Shown: piece by piece, positions 17,516 through 27,479 of the stretch
Layout: each line of letters opens with the position of its first letter
Numbering within the stretch: the stretch's first letter is position 1
NCBI GenBank assembly: GCA_911810475.1
Contig: OU461276.1
Coordinates: 1,972,001 to 2,036,000 of the forward strand
Reading direction: 5' to 3'
DNA from: Candidatus Celerinatantimonas neptuna
Lineage (GTDB): Bacteria > Pseudomonadota > Gammaproteobacteria > Enterobacterales > Celerinatantimonadaceae
Length of the DNA: 64,000 nt
Notes under the pieces: generated by a model
Database searches by the model: none
Seen by the model: only the letters and a program-made list of their open reading frames with translations
What the model was told of the DNA's origin: nothing
Program-made: the position numbers and the translations under genes

Positions 17516-18166
17516 TTAACTACGCAGAGAATTTGCTAATTCAACAGCCTGACGACTTAAACCGGTGATGATTTCCCAGCTTTTTGCCTGAATTGCTGAA
17601 GCTGGGATCATCCAGGTGCCACCGATTGTTCCAACACAAGGCAGCGACAGATAATTAGCCAAGTTTTCTTTTTTGACTCCACCGGTTGGACAAAAATGGA
17701 TCTGTGGAAGCGCTGCGCTGACCGCTTTGAGTACCAGAGCTCCACCATTCGCTTCAGCCGGGAAGAATTTTAGATGATCTAAACCGGCATCTAATGCTGT
17801 GATCATTTCTGAAGCGGTTGCCACGCCGGGAATATAAGGAATATCTGGTATTTTCTGGCAGTGAGCCAACAGTGCTGGGCTAAATCCAGGAGAGATAATA
17901 AATTGAGCACCTGCGTCAACTGCGGCATCAAATTGTTGGGTGTTGATGATGGTTCCTGCACCGGTAATGGCCTCAGGAATTTCCTGGCTGATGAGACGTA
18001 TAGATTCGAGGGCTGCTTCGGTGCGCAGTGTAATCTCAAATACATTGATACCACCAGCAACAAGTGCTTTGGCTAAAGGCAAGGCATCTTTGGTATCCTC
18101 AATGACCATAACAGGAATAATAGGAGAGGCTGAAAATACCTCAGCGGCTGTAACAGTTGACATCAA
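17516..18166 (-). CDS. eda: 2-keto-3-deoxy-6-phosphogluconate / 4-hydroxy-2-oxoglutarate aldolase
   Basis: 216 residues, the normal length. Class I aldolase barrel with Glu44 and Arg48 in FEITLRT, the TGAGTI strand, and the Schiff-base Lys in DHLKFFPAE. FCPTGGVKKEN is the phosphate site. It cleaves KDPG to pyruvate and glyceraldehyde 3-phosphate at the end of the Entner-Doudoroff pathway. It lies downstream of gntK on the same strand, with a terminator-like hairpin between them, so both serve gluconate use. No edd gene is in the window. Confidence 0.95.
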   Translation of the reverse strand: MMSTVTAAEVFSASPIIPVMVIEDTKDALPLAKALVAGGINVFEITLRTEAALESIRLISQEIPEAITGAGTIINTQQFDAAVDAGAQFIISPGFSPALLAHCQKIPDIPYIPGVATASEMITALDAGLDHLKFFPAEANGGALVLKAVSAALPQIHFCPTGGVKKENLANYLSLPCVGTIGGTWMIPASAIQAKSWEIITGLSRQAVELANSLRS

Positions 18167-18301
18167 TTACTCCTTTTGTTGAATCGAATTGCCAAGCAAG
18201 ATGCAGGACCAGTATGGTACTGGAGAATGTTAAACGACATGACGCGCATGTCCATGCTTGTTATAAAAAATTGTGTAATCTTGTGTCGTTATAACTTTGG
18301 T

Positions 18302-18329
18302 AAAAATGACGATTGTTGCTATCGTCATT
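18302..18329 (-). terminator. Terminator between gntK and eda
   Basis: Perfect nine-base arms AATGACGAT/ATCGTCATT with a seven-base loop. On the minus strand a TTTTTA run follows. It lies 100 bases past the gntK stop and ahead of eda, so the two genes are probably transcribed separately. Confidence 0.6.
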
Positions 18330-18430
18330 GGCTAATTTAGTAATCTTAACGAAAGATCACTCAGCCATTATAACGCACAATAATAACACAACATTGGCTC
18401 AACTCATGTTTTTGGTACAACGTTTCAAAT

Positions 18431-19000
18431 TTATCGTTCTAGTTTGTCATTTTTGTCATTATGGAGTTGTTGTGACTGGAATGAGCATACTTCTTTTATG
18501 CAGCGGTTGACGACGATTTCTAAAGCGGCATTAATATCAACTATGCGGATGTTTGCTTCATCATCTGTAGGCAGTTCTAATGTATTAAATTGACTTTGCA
18601 AAAGATTCTCTGACATAAAATGCTGTTGTCGTTGTGCTATTCGCTGGGCAATGAGTTCAAAGTCACCATGGAGGTGTAAAAATAACATGTGAGGATTCTG
18701 TTCCTGAATTGTTTCACGATAACTCCGTTTGAGAGCTGAACATGCAATCACCCCTGTTTCATGATGTTGGTAAATATTAAAAGCGGCATTACGAACGTTT
18801 TTAAGCCATGGCTTTCTGTCTCGGTCATTGAGAGGTTTTCCAGCCGACATTTTTAGAATATTTGCTTTTGGGTGTAAATCATCGCCATCAATAAATAGGG
18901 CATGGAGCTGTTTGGCTAAAATTTTGCCAACAGATGATTTGCCGGTGCCTGAAACCCCCATCAATACGATACATAACCCTTGTTTTATTGTTTTATTCAT
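18431..19000 (-). CDS. gntK: Gluconokinase
   Basis: 189 residues from the ATG at 19000; a TTG eight codons upstream opens the same frame but has no better ribosome site. The P-loop GVSGTGKSS follows the first strand, then LFIDGDDLHPKANILKMSAGKPLNDRDRKPWL, the gluconokinase signature (here DGDDLHP ... G.PL.D.DR.PWL), and CSALKRSYRE. It phosphorylates gluconate to 6-phosphogluconate. With eda next to it, this is a gluconate/Entner-Doudoroff block; the adjacent permease may supply substrate. Confidence 0.93.
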   Translation of the reverse strand: MNKTIKQGLCIVLMGVSGTGKSSVGKILAKQLHALFIDGDDLHPKANILKMSAGKPLNDRDRKPWLKNVRNAAFNIYQHHETGVIACSALKRSYRETIQEQNPHMLFLHLHGDFELIAQRIAQRQQHFMSENLLQSQFNTLELPTDDEANIRIVDINAALEIVVNRCIKEVCSFQSQQLHNDKNDKLER

Positions 19001-19178
19001 GAGCAGCTTAAGGACGCCTTGCAATTATCTCAAAGAATGTCGATGAGATGTTGATAAATGAATAAGCATCGTTTTTACATCAGGTTACTATCTGTATACA
19101 GCATTGTGAAGATAAGTATGAAAGGTTTATTGAGGGGAACTGGGCATCTGTATTCAGATGCCATTGTGGATTAGTACG

Positions 19179-20888
19179 TTAGAATAACCCACTGAGTAAG
19201 TCCAGGCTCATTAGCGAGGTAATCGCACCCACCACAACGCCGTAGAGAATAAATGGCCAGATGGTTTTGCGTAGTATTTGTCCTTCCCGACCTGATAATC
19301 CAACGACGGCACATACTGCAACGATATTGTGGATACAGATCATATTTCCCATAGCTCCACCGACGACCTGAGATGCGACGATAATCTGATGCGATAAGTG
19401 AGTTTGTGATGCAACGCCCCACTGGAACTCAGCGAACAACAGATCAGATACGGTATTTGAGCCGGTGATAAACGAGCCGAGTCCACCTATAAATGATGTA
19501 ACCATTGGCCAGGCATCACCCGCTAGTGCCGCAACTGCTTTTGCCATTGCCAATGGCATAGATGGATAATTGTGTGGGTTTAATAATGCATCTGTGATTC
19601 CTGAGCCACGGAAAATAGCGACCAGAGCCACGGCTGCAAAAAGAGCAATCGTGGGGGACTTCATAGTATGAATAGCTTGAACCCAGGATAGTTTGACTTT
19701 ATCTTTTGGCATCCGGTGTAGCCAGATTGTTAAGATGGCAACCAGTGTAAACGGAATTGTGCCGGGTAGATACAAGTAAGCGATTGAAGCGTTAACGCTC
19801 TTAAATCCGAGAATATGACTAAAATGGATTGCAGGGCCAGCGAGTAATCCCTTGAGTCCAAATTCAGGAATGCGGGTAATGACTAATAGTAACCCGATCA
19901 GGATATAAGGTAGCCATGCCCGAAATTGGCTCATATGGGCTTTGAATTCGGCGCTTTCATCACTGGAAACATCCCCGGTCCAACTGGGATCCCAGTTTTT
20001 TGACGGGCCAAAGTCCCATACATGTTCTGGTACACAAAATCCTTTTTTCGCTCCAATAATGATGACCCCTAATCCGACCAGCCCACCAATCAGAGATGGA
20101 AATTCAGGGCCAACGGTCCAGGCAAACAGCAAATAAGGGACAGAGAAAGAAACGGCTGCGAAGATACAGAATTTCCAGGCTGCAAAGCCAGGTTTCCAAC
20201 TGCGTTTTGGTCCGAAAAAGCGGGTGAGAAATCCGAGCATAAAAACAGGTAGAATAAATATCATTACAAGATGCATCAGGCTGGCCCATTGACCAATGAG
20301 CATATTGAAGTCTGCCATGTTAGAAAAATTTACGCCGGCATCATGTGCGTTAACTGCATGATTAACGGCAGGTGATAGATATTTTAAGCCAAGGACTATG
20401 GGAGTTCCTACGGCGCCATAAGAAACCGGGAACGAGTTGAAAACTAAACAAATGACTGCTGCGGCTAACGGGGGAAAACCCAATGATAGTAGCAATGGGG
20501 CTGCTAGTGCCGCAGGTGTCCCAAAGCCGGCTGCTCCTTCAATGAATGCAGCGAACATATAGCCGATGATAATGGCTTGAATTCGCCGGTCGGCTGAAAT
20601 ATTCTGCATGCCATGCTGAATGGTTTCCATGCCGCCAGAATGTTGCAGTGTTCGGAGGATTAAGATAGCACCAAATACAATGATTAAAATACCAATGGCG
20701 GTAACAACCCCTTGTAATGTTAACGCAGTAATATATTTAACTGGCATTCCCCATTCAAAATAGGCAGCAGCGGCTGCACTTAACCAGGCAATTGGCATGG
20801 CTTTGGTTGCTGGCCAGCGTAAACCGGCCATTAGAATTAATGCAACTAAAATAGGCAGTAAGGCAACTAAAGGTAATATTGCAGGCAT
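19179..20888 (-). CDS. lldP: L-lactate permease family transporter (LctP/LldP)
   Basis: 569 residues with about 13 membrane helices, the full length of the family. Signature stretches include [22 protein letters not shown] and [15 protein letters not shown], and [18 protein letters not shown] near the C-terminus, all hallmarks of lactate/glycolate proton symporters. It lies upstream of gntK on the same strand with 178 bases between, so joint transcription is possible. No lactate dehydrogenase of the LldD type is adjacent, so the physiological substrate is less certain than the family. Confidence 0.88.
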   Translation of the reverse strand: MPAILPLVALLPILVALILMAGLRWPATKAMPIAWLSAAAAAYFEWGMPVKYITALTLQGVVTAIGILIIVFGAILILRTLQHSGGMETIQHGMQNISADRRIQAIIIGYMFAAFIEGAAGFGTPAALAAPLLLSLGFPPLAAAVICLVFNSFPVSYGAVGTPIVLGLKYLSPAVNHAVNAHDAGVNFSNMADFNMLIGQWASLMHLVMIFILPVFMLGFLTRFFGPKRSWKPGFAAWKFCIFAAVSFSVPYLLFAWTVGPEFPSLIGGLVGLGVIIIGAKKGFCVPEHVWDFGPSKNWDPSWTGDVSSDESAEFKAHMSQFRAWLPYILIGLLLVITRIPEFGLKGLLAGPAIHFSHILGFKSVNASIAYLYLPGTIPFTLVAILTIWLHRMPKDKVKLSWVQAIHTMKSPTIALFAAVALVAIFRGSGITDALLNPHNYPSMPLAMAKAVAALAGDAWPMVTSFIGGLGSFITGSNTVSDLLFAEFQWGVASQTHLSHQIIVASQVVGGAMGNMICIHNIVAVCAVVGLSGREGQILRKTIWPFILYGVVVGAITSLMSLDLLSGLF

Positions 20889-21599
20889 CCTTATTTCCTT
20901 TTATATTCATTAACCGAATAAAACTCGATTGATTATTTTGATATCCTTTCTATTCAAATACCTATTTTTATTTATCGATTTGAAATTAAGGCGCTTGTTA
21001 TTGAAATAATAGAACTCCCTTTAATTATATATATCAGGGCATATTATTTATTTAAGGTCGTTGAATTTTGTTTCAATCGCATTGTACAAAGACCTTGTCT
21101 ATTAATTTTATTGCTATCTTGATCGGTGATCACTGAGCGATAATTGTTGGCCTATAATAGCCCATATGCTATATCTGACTATCACCATCGTATTAATCTG
21201 TTGGATATTTATCATATGGTTTAGCTTTAGATATTTTTCTTGTGCTTATGTAATGAAGTATCGAGTGATATATTATACCCATAATGTTTTATTTATTATT
21301 AATTCAAATATAACAATCAAAAATATCGATATATTTAAATCGATTCTGAATGATAAAATAAGACTGACTATTAAATAATTTTATAAATAGTAAATCTCTA
21401 TTTTTAGTGTATATGGGATATATCCCTATCTAACATGAGGTTAAGCTTATCGCTGTATTTTTTTACATACAAGACTATTTTTAATAACATTTAAAAAGTT
21501 TGAGCAATATCTAATTTTACAATTGTTACATTTTAGTTGGGCGGTTCATGAACTCTGGGTCAGTTGTTGTGCGTACAGTCTTGAAGAATATTATGGCGT
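20889..21599. other. AT-rich region upstream of the lactate permease gene
   Basis: No convincing gene. A 70-codon opening at 21166 has no ribosome site and a composition typical of random AT-rich DNA. One palindrome (21123-21136) may be an operator for the permease gene. Confidence 0.5.
21123..21136. promoter_or_regulatory. Candidate operator palindrome upstream of the permease gene
   Basis: TCGGTGATCACTGA, symmetric except for one base pair, with the perfect core GTGATCAC. It is about 235 bases before the permease start. The binding protein is unknown. Confidence 0.3.
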
Positions 21600-23240
21600 T
21601 TAGAATGTGATTTTTGTTGGGGAGGGGACGCTCTGGTGACCCATATAACAAACGGCAACAGGCAGTTTCAGTTCATTTAGTTTATCAAGCCATAGTAATT
21701 GGTTGTTTTGAAGCTTATCACCCGGGCCTTTGATTTCGAGCCAGCCAAACTGTGTTTCATTCCAGATGAAGAGATCAGGCATCCCCGCGCGGGTTTGTCG
21801 AAGATCAAACAGTTGATAATCAAAAATGCACTGCCAGATAGGGGCGGGTACCCGTTCAAGAGCAATGTTTAATACATCTTGTGGAAGGCGATTCCAGTCG
21901 AATAAAGGATTTTCAAGTCCATATTTATGTTTGAAGCGTGACTTGATTTGACGGGTCCAGTTTGGATGGTTTATTTCATCGAGTAATGTATTGATTAATG
22001 GTTGTCGCTTGCTAAAAAAATCGGGATGGTAGAGATCAGCTGGTCGATGTTGAAAAGGATGAAAAAATACGCCCGGCAGATGGTCGGCGAATAAGGCAGG
22101 CCATAAGGTTAGTGTGAGTATTCCATTGATCAGAGCATTTTCGCAATGAACACCTTGCCAGCCCAGTGTTTTTAACTGAAGAAGTGCCGATTGTTCAGGC
22201 GCTCCTTGTATTTGAGGGGCTGGCCAGTCGATGCGTTTGTAGTGAACTGATTTGGGTTCCGTTGCAGGGCGTTTGAGTTTGCGGGCCAGTCGAAAATATA
22301 GATTTGACGCAAATTGTTGTTCATTTAGATTAGTGGGATTGCAAGCGATCTTCTGAAGCTGTTGTAAAGCCTTTTCAGGATCGGTTTTTATCCAAATACG
22401 GCATTGTCTTTCACGGCTGAAGACGCTGTCACACGCTTGGTAGTTTGTTAGGGCTATTTCGAATTCGCTCCGTCTTTCATATTCTCTTGCTAGTTTTTCT
22501 CGTATCCGTTGGCTTTGACGTTCTAATGTTGGATGTTCAGTGTGTTGAGGGAGTTGTTCTAATAAATGTGCTATTGGCCAGTTGCCATTTTTCGGAAGCT
22601 GATCGAGTTGTTCATTCAGTAATGCCAGTTTAAGAGCCAGATCGATTTGTGAACGGTTTTGATAGAGCCGGGTTTGTTTATCAAGTCGATAGCTTTCATA
22701 TCGTTTTAAGGCTAGATCGGATAATACAAAGTCAGTCAGGTTTTGGCGTGGATTATTAAAATAAAGTAGTTGAAATAAGCTCAGCCACTGACTGTCGTGC
22801 AATGTAATCACGGTAAATGGTAACTCAGGGATGGGATGTTCTGAGAGTTGTTCGAGCAGTCGGTCCTTTTTGAAAGTCCCCTGGAGATGGCCTAATTGTT
22901 TAAGTTCTGCTGTAGTACATAACCGGCCAATGGTACCCCAGTTGTCAGGTGCATCTGTTGTTGCTAACCGGGTTTCGGTTAGTTCATTGAGAGCGCTTTT
23001 GAGATCACATATTTCAGGGTAATGTAGTTTATCAAGCCGAAAATCAAGGCCTTTGCGGCAGAGTAACCGAACGTATAATTTTTGTGCATCGGTGCTGAGT
23101 TGATTAATAACAGCGATGAGTTCTGATTCGTCGGGGCACAATAAATCCTGGTAGCGCTGGGTGACTCCATTAACGAGCCGCCAGAAATTCGTCAGATAAT
23201 AATCATCGGGAAGCCGTATGGGATTATTTAATTCTTGCAT
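21600..23240 (-). CDS. VRR-NUC domain nuclease, FAN1-like
   Basis: About 546 residues from the ATG at 23240; a TTG seven codons upstream also opens the frame. The C-terminal PD-(D/E)xK nuclease (VRR-NUC) is clear: GMPDLFIW, FGWLEIKGPGDKL and QLLWLDKL give the Asp, Glu, Lys and Gln of the active site. The middle is helical and TPR-like (NYQACDSVFSRERQCRIWI). This matches bacterial FAN1 homologues, flap or junction nucleases acting in DNA interstrand crosslink repair. It lies downstream of the aspartoacylase gene with 50 bases between. Confidence 0.88.
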   Translation of the reverse strand: MQELNNPIRLPDDYYLTNFWRLVNGVTQRYQDLLCPDESELIAVINQLSTDAQKLYVRLLCRKGLDFRLDKLHYPEICDLKSALNELTETRLATTDAPDNWGTIGRLCTTAELKQLGHLQGTFKKDRLLEQLSEHPIPELPFTVITLHDSQWLSLFQLLYFNNPRQNLTDFVLSDLALKRYESYRLDKQTRLYQNRSQIDLALKLALLNEQLDQLPKNGNWPIAHLLEQLPQHTEHPTLERQSQRIREKLAREYERRSEFEIALTNYQACDSVFSRERQCRIWIKTDPEKALQQLQKIACNPTNLNEQQFASNLYFRLARKLKRPATEPKSVHYKRIDWPAPQIQGAPEQSALLQLKTLGWQGVHCENALINGILTLTLWPALFADHLPGVFFHPFQHRPADLYHPDFFSKRQPLINTLLDEINHPNWTRQIKSRFKHKYGLENPLFDWNRLPQDVLNIALERVPAPIWQCIFDYQLFDLRQTRAGMPDLFIWNETQFGWLEIKGPGDKLQNNQLLWLDKLNELKLPVAVCYMGHQSVPSPTKITF

Positions 23241-23290
23241 TGTCAGATAGTGCCGTATCAATCGCTCGAAACGGCGCTACCATAAGCAAA

Positions 23291-24190
23291 TTATGACTTA
23301 CTGTAAACGTCAATAATGACTTTTTCTGAAATAGACATCGACAGGTTATTATCATAATAGGCGGCTTCATTAATGAAGTTTGGATAAACTGTCTTGTCGC
23401 CCTGATAGGTTATGACCTCTTCATCAAAAGTGATATACATAGGGTCACCTTTTTTGAGTGGTTTGAAGTCTTGTCCTTCTAAATCTTTATGGATAGTTCC
23501 TGAGCGCTCGCCATTTTCATCCAGAGGGGCTCTGAGTTCTTCTAAGAAGCGATAGGCTTCAACGGTTTCTGGTAACTTGGGCAATGAGTCTTCGTTATAT
23601 AACACCAAAAAGTCCAGAATATGGCCCGTTAGTGTTTCCATCCATTCTAAGATATCGTGACGCAGACACCCTTGAGGTTGAGGACCGACTTCGACGATTA
23701 CACCAAATTTACCCATGCTGGCCAGCAGGTGGTGCTCTTCGCGGGTTTTATGATCTTCATCACGGGATATATTGACTTCTGGCATTTTCATTTTGACGTA
23801 CCCTGCCATCAGGTTATACATCGGGTGTTGCTGAACCAGCAGTAAGCAGGGGCCCATATTACTGGTGGTATTATGTAGATCGAGGACAAAATCAAATTTG
23901 GGTGTTTCTTTCCCACCGAGATACTGACTAATGGCTTTGGCTCGTGACTGTTCGTAGTTTGCAAGCGTCGGGTCAGCCAATAGATCAGCCCGGAATTGCC
24001 GGTTTAGATCCACATCAAGATAGCGTTTAGTCGCAGCAAACGCTTTTGGATTGGCAAACAGAGTATCAATCGATAGTCCGGGGCGCTGATACTTTTCAGG
24101 ATGTTTTTGCCATTTTTTTAGCAGATAAATACCAGAAAATTCATTACCATGTGTGCCGCCAATCACGACAACTGATTTAATTTGAGTCAC
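23291..24190 (-). CDS. Aspartoacylase / succinylglutamate desuccinylase family enzyme
   Basis: 299 residues, M14-like zinc amidohydrolase. GGTHGNEFSG gives the His and Glu zinc ligands, DVDLNRQF the substrate Arg, and LDLHNTTSNMG the third zinc His. IVEVGPQPQG carries the catalytic Glu. Length and motifs fit aspartoacylase (N-acetylaspartate to acetate and aspartate) better than AstE, since no arginine-succinyltransferase genes are nearby. It follows modD on the same strand after 74 bases, so it may be read through from the mod operon, although its role there is unclear. Confidence 0.85.
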   Translation of the reverse strand: MTQIKSVVVIGGTHGNEFSGIYLLKKWQKHPEKYQRPGLSIDTLFANPKAFAATKRYLDVDLNRQFRADLLADPTLANYEQSRAKAISQYLGGKETPKFDFVLDLHNTTSNMGPCLLLVQQHPMYNLMAGYVKMKMPEVNISRDEDHKTREEHHLLASMGKFGVIVEVGPQPQGCLRHDILEWMETLTGHILDFLVLYNEDSLPKLPETVEAYRFLEELRAPLDENGERSGTIHKDLEGQDFKPLKKGDPMYITFDEEVITYQGDKTVYPNFINEAAYYDNNLSMSISEKVIIDVYSKS

Positions 24191-24264
24191 GATAGATCCT
24201 TTTCATTACAAGCAATAAAATGAGCTTGTAATTAATAAATGATAGAGATAATCGGTTTTTTATT

Positions 24265-25140
24265 CTATATTTTTGAATTTTTATTCTCACTGGTCAAGCT
24301 ATCTTTATAGATTTTAACCTCAATATCCATTGGTTTGCCTGTGTAGACTGAAGATGTGACGACAATATCAATGCCAGTGGCTGCGATTTCTTGAATGGTC
24401 TGAGCGTTGATTCCACCAGCGGCGGCAATTTTTAAAGCCGGGAATTCAGATTTGAGTTCTGGAACCCAACTTTTTAATTGTGCGGCAGGAACTTTATCAA
24501 ATTGGATGACACTCGCGCCACATTTGGCTGCTTGTCTGGCAAACTCTAAATCCGTACATTCAACGACTAGTTTCCTTTCCGGTTGAAGGATAACCGCTTG
24601 ACGAAGTGCTCTGAGTAGCTGTTTGTGGCCATCAATAAAAACCGAGTGATTATCAAATAGCAGGAAGGTTTCAGATAAGCCCAGCCGGTGAGGTGTTCCG
24701 CCGCCAGCTTGTATGGCATTTATGCTGATGGTTTTTCCGGTAGGAAAGCATTTACGGGTACATGCGATGACTAGATCGGGATTGATGGCTTTTCCCTGTG
24801 AGACCATATCGTGGGTTCGTGTGGCGATAGCACAGGCATGTTCCATGATGTTTTGAGCAACTTTCCAGCCACTGTGTAGGATCTGTGCGGATGCCTGAGC
24901 GGTCATAATTGGAGCGCCGGCTTTTAAGTCATCGCCTTTGGCTGCATGGCGCTCTATTTGGGCGCCTAGTTTTTCAAGGACAGCTGCTGCCTCATCGATA
25001 CCGGCTAATGTACAATCGTATCTGGCTTTAAATTCCATCACCCCAGGGAGATAAGAGATCCCCATCATTTCGGTGGTGACATCGCCGTATGGTATGTCTT
25101 CTTCTATAAGGTGATTCACTAATAAATCTGATATAAACAT
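24265..25140 (-). CDS. modD: ModD, NadC-like phosphoribosyltransferase-family protein of molybdenum loci
   Basis: 291 residues. Nicotinate-nucleotide pyrophosphorylase fold: LLVNHLIEEDIPYGDVTTE at the N-terminus, AGIDEAAAVLEKLGA, ARTR-like ACTRKCFPTGK, AGGGTPHRLGLSE and IAAAGGINAQTIQEIA. ModD proteins are NadC relatives encoded in molybdate transport operons, and the gene follows modB here by 49 bases. The exact reaction is not established. A true quinolinate phosphoribosyltransferase is less likely, given the context and the TRKxxPTGK form of the motif. Confidence 0.85.
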   Translation of the reverse strand: MFISDLLVNHLIEEDIPYGDVTTEMMGISYLPGVMEFKARYDCTLAGIDEAAAVLEKLGAQIERHAAKGDDLKAGAPIMTAQASAQILHSGWKVAQNIMEHACAIATRTHDMVSQGKAINPDLVIACTRKCFPTGKTISINAIQAGGGTPHRLGLSETFLLFDNHSVFIDGHKQLLRALRQAVILQPERKLVVECTDLEFARQAAKCGASVIQFDKVPAAQLKSWVPELKSEFPALKIAAAGGINAQTIQEIAATGIDIVVTSSVYTGKPMDIEVKIYKDSLTSENKNSKI

Positions 25141-25188
25141 GATTATGGCCTGTTTCTATTGTTGATTCGCTTACCGATATGCAAAGCG

Positions 25189-25866
25189 TTATGTTGTAGC
25201 AGATACTTTTCGGAGTAAGACAAAAATTGCAAGTGAAATGACGCCGAGAATTACACAAAGTATCGATGCTCTATGGAAATTGGCATCCATCACGGCATTA
25301 TAGATTTCCAGAGAGATTGTATTGGTTCTCCCCATTAGATTACCTCCAACAATCAGTGTAATTCCCACTTCACCTAATGAGCGTGCTGCCGCTAGAATGA
25401 GCCCGGCGCTTAAACTTCGTTTGACCGAAGGGATAATGACTAGAAAAAAAGTTTGTAGTTCATTTTTCCCGAGTGTTCTGGCAGCATCCGCCAGCTTGAA
25501 AACATCTTGTTCCATCGCTGACTGCACCGGTTTGACGACCAGCGGGAGTCCGGCAATAAATGCGGCCAGGTAAACCCCTTTTTCGGTAAAGATAATATCA
25601 GGATGGAGACCTGCTTTTCCGAGTAGTCCGTTGCGCCCTAAAAGCAATAATAGAATGAATCCTGTGCCTATTGGGGGAAACACCAACGGGAGGGTGATGA
25701 TAAAATCAACTACTGTTGTTACGATATTTTTGTTTCTTGCCAGAATATAACCCAGAATGACACCAAACAGAGCAAGAAGCACTACGGCCATGATGCAGGT
25801 CTTTGCCGTCAGAATAATTGGAAACGTCAGGTGTTGATCTGTTAAAAATAAGCTTAAAGAGTGCAT
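25189..25866 (-). CDS. modB: Molybdate ABC transporter permease
   Basis: 225 residues with five to six membrane helices and the ModB/CysTW permease EAA loop (AARTLGKNELQTFFLVIIPSVKRSL around residue 130). PLVFPPIGTGFILLLLLGRNG matches the ModB signature region. The start codon overlaps the modA stop (TAATG), so the two are translationally coupled. Inner membrane channel for molybdate (or tungstate) with ModC as the motor. Confidence 0.92.
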   Translation of the reverse strand: MHSLSLFLTDQHLTFPIILTAKTCIMAVVLLALFGVILGYILARNKNIVTTVVDFIITLPLVFPPIGTGFILLLLLGRNGLLGKAGLHPDIIFTEKGVYLAAFIAGLPLVVKPVQSAMEQDVFKLADAARTLGKNELQTFFLVIIPSVKRSLSAGLILAAARSLGEVGITLIVGGNLMGRTNTISLEIYNAVMDANFHRASILCVILGVISLAIFVLLRKVSATT

Positions 25867-26591
25867 TAGAGTCCGTGTCGTTTCGCTATTTCTTTAACGG
25901 TTTTTGATGTGATACATTGCTGATACCGGGTAATCGCATCGCTTGTATCATGACCTTTTAAGATCCCGGTTACGATTTTAATGGGATGATATCCGTGTCG
26001 GATAATCAAATATCCACCAATATCATTTTTGACTCGCTGTATATCGGTTAGATTTGTGAATCCGGCATCAACTTCACCAGTGACCAGATATGAGGTGACT
26101 TGAGGGACTGTGGCAACGACATAGAGTTTCGGTTTTATGGTGCTAAACAGATGTGAACTTTGCAAATATTGCTTCCCTGCTTTCCCATAGAGTGCTTTTT
26201 TCAGGTTTGGAATGGCAATACGTTTGATATCTTGTCGTTTGAGATCCTGAGAACTTTTGAGAAGGAGTCCTTTGCGCCAGGCAAGCACAAGTGTTCCATA
26301 GCCAATCGGATAGTATCGGGATGCCTGAACATGGTTATCGCTAAAGAAGCTTTGGTCTGAGATGACGGCCTGGATCATGCCTGTCATTTTGATATGGGCC
26401 AGCATCTGCCCGAAATTACCGTATGATGCATTAATGGTCAGATCATCTTCTTTTTGGCAGTTGGCCGCAATGTCTATGACCAGCTGCCGATAGCCGGCAC
26501 CTGAAGTGATTGTGATTTGCGAGGCAAAAACGCCTGTGGGAACGATTGAAAGAAGGAATGTAAGCCAAAAGCGCATGGGGGGTTGTTTCAT
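25866..26591 (-). CDS. modA: Molybdate-binding periplasmic protein
   Basis: 241 residues from the ATG at 26591, which has AAGGA upstream and begins a signal peptide (MRFWLTFLLSIVPTGVFA|SQ). A longer frame to 26684 would run into modC and lacks a signal at its start. The mature protein begins QITITSGAGYRQLVID and has the SYGNFGQM oxyanion-loop region expected of ModA-like proteins. It shares little with the standard ModA sequence, so it may bind molybdate, tungstate or another oxyanion. The operon order modC-modA-modB is unusual, with the ATPase first. Confidence 0.82.
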   Translation of the reverse strand: MKQPPMRFWLTFLLSIVPTGVFASQITITSGAGYRQLVIDIAANCQKEDDLTINASYGNFGQMLAHIKMTGMIQAVISDQSFFSDNHVQASRYYPIGYGTLVLAWRKGLLLKSSQDLKRQDIKRIAIPNLKKALYGKAGKQYLQSSHLFSTIKPKLYVVATVPQVTSYLVTGEVDAGFTNLTDIQRVKNDIGGYLIIRHGYHPIKIVTGILKGHDTSDAITRYQQCITSKTVKEIAKRHGL

Positions 26592-26607
26592 TTCGAATGA
26601 GTCCTTG

Positions 26608-27291
26608 TCAGGCCAGTATCGGCTGAGCGATAAATGTGTGATTAATAAGACTGTGACGGGTTTGACTGACATGACCGTTTTCAATCAGGAATATATGGTC
26701 GGCGAGTCGTTCAATTTCTTCTAATGAATGGGTGACAAGAATAATGGGTATCCCAAATTTTTTGGGAATTTGTTCCAGATAGTTCATCAGTTGTTCATGG
26801 AGTTGATGATCCAAAAAAGACATGGGTTCATCAAGGAGAAGTAGTTGCGGTTTTGATAGTAACGCTCGTCCAATCGCAACGCGCTGAGCTTCCCCTCCCG
26901 ACAATTGAGCTGGTTTTCTGTGCAGTAGCTTTGTAAGCCCCAGTAGACTGATAATGGATTTAAATAGTGGGGATGTTGCATCTGTCTTGCCTGAAAAAAG
27001 TAAATTGCGTTGAACAGAAATGAAGTTGAAAAGACGTTTATCTTGAAAAATATATCCGGCATGGCGTTTTTCAGGGGGCAGATTGATCTTTTTTTTTGAA
27101 TCAAAAAATAGTTTTTCTTTCATCCGGATTAATCCTTCATCAGGTGTGATTAATCCGGCAATCATATTGATAATACTGGTTTTCCCTGCGCCAGAGTGGC
27201 CATATAGCGCTGTAATACCGATGTCGGGGAGCTGGATGTTAGCTTCGACTAATGTTTCACCTAATTGTTTGCGAATATGAACAGTTATCAT
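26608..27291 (-). CDS. modC: Molybdate ABC transporter ATPase lacking the TOBE domain
   Basis: 227 residues from the ATG at 27291. Walker A GHSGAGKTS, Q-loop FQDKRLF, signature LSGGEAQRVAIGRA, Walker B LLLLDEPMSFLD and H-loop VTHS are all present. It ends soon after the ATPase core (NHTFIAQPILA), whereas most ModC proteins carry a C-terminal molybdate-binding TOBE/MOP domain of about 120 residues. So transport is probably not inhibited in cis by bound molybdate. First gene of modCABD; a ModE-type operator sits 25 bases upstream. Confidence 0.92.
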   Translation of the reverse strand: MITVHIRKQLGETLVEANIQLPDIGITALYGHSGAGKTSIINMIAGLITPDEGLIRMKEKLFFDSKKKINLPPEKRHAGYIFQDKRLFNFISVQRNLLFSGKTDATSPLFKSIISLLGLTKLLHRKPAQLSGGEAQRVAIGRALLSKPQLLLLDEPMSFLDHQLHEQLMNYLEQIPKKFGIPIILVTHSLEEIERLADHIFLIENGHVSQTRHSLINHTFIAQPILA

Positions 27292-27315
27292 ACGACATAC
27301 CTGTCTTTCATCTAA

Positions 27316-27343
27316 TTCGTTATATCCCTGTTTATATAACGAT
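27316..27343 (-). promoter_or_regulatory. ModE operator upstream of modCABD
   Basis: CGTTATAT-N8-ATATAACG, an exact inverted repeat at 27318-27341. On the minus strand it reads ATCGTTATAT ... ATATAACGAA, which matches the ATCGxTATATA-N6-TATATAACGAT site I recall for E. coli ModE. Molybdate-bound ModE would repress the operon. No modE gene is in this window. Confidence 0.8.
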
Positions 27344-27430
27344 ATTAATGATATATACATCAATGAATTTGGTGTGTCAATGCTAATGCGAGTTTTGATA
27401 TAAAAGAAAATATGGTGGAAAGTGCCGGAT

Positions 27431-27467
27431 AAGGCTTCATGATGGTATTGTTATTGATGAAGCCTTT
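27431..27467 (-). terminator. Terminator-like hairpin after the subtilase relic
   Basis: AAGGCTTCAT and ATGAAGCCTT pair over ten bases around a 17-base loop. It lies between the dead subtilase and the mod operon promoter, and would insulate the mod genes. Confidence 0.45.
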
Positions 27468-27479
27468 AATCAGGTTAAA

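Noticed and set aside
21166..21378. 70-codon hydrophobic opening
   Set aside because: No ribosome site and strongly AT-driven composition; no family resemblance.
24265..25140. nadC (quinolinate phosphoribosyltransferase)
   Set aside because: The position directly after modB and the ModD-like pattern favour ModD; no nadA or nadB is nearby.
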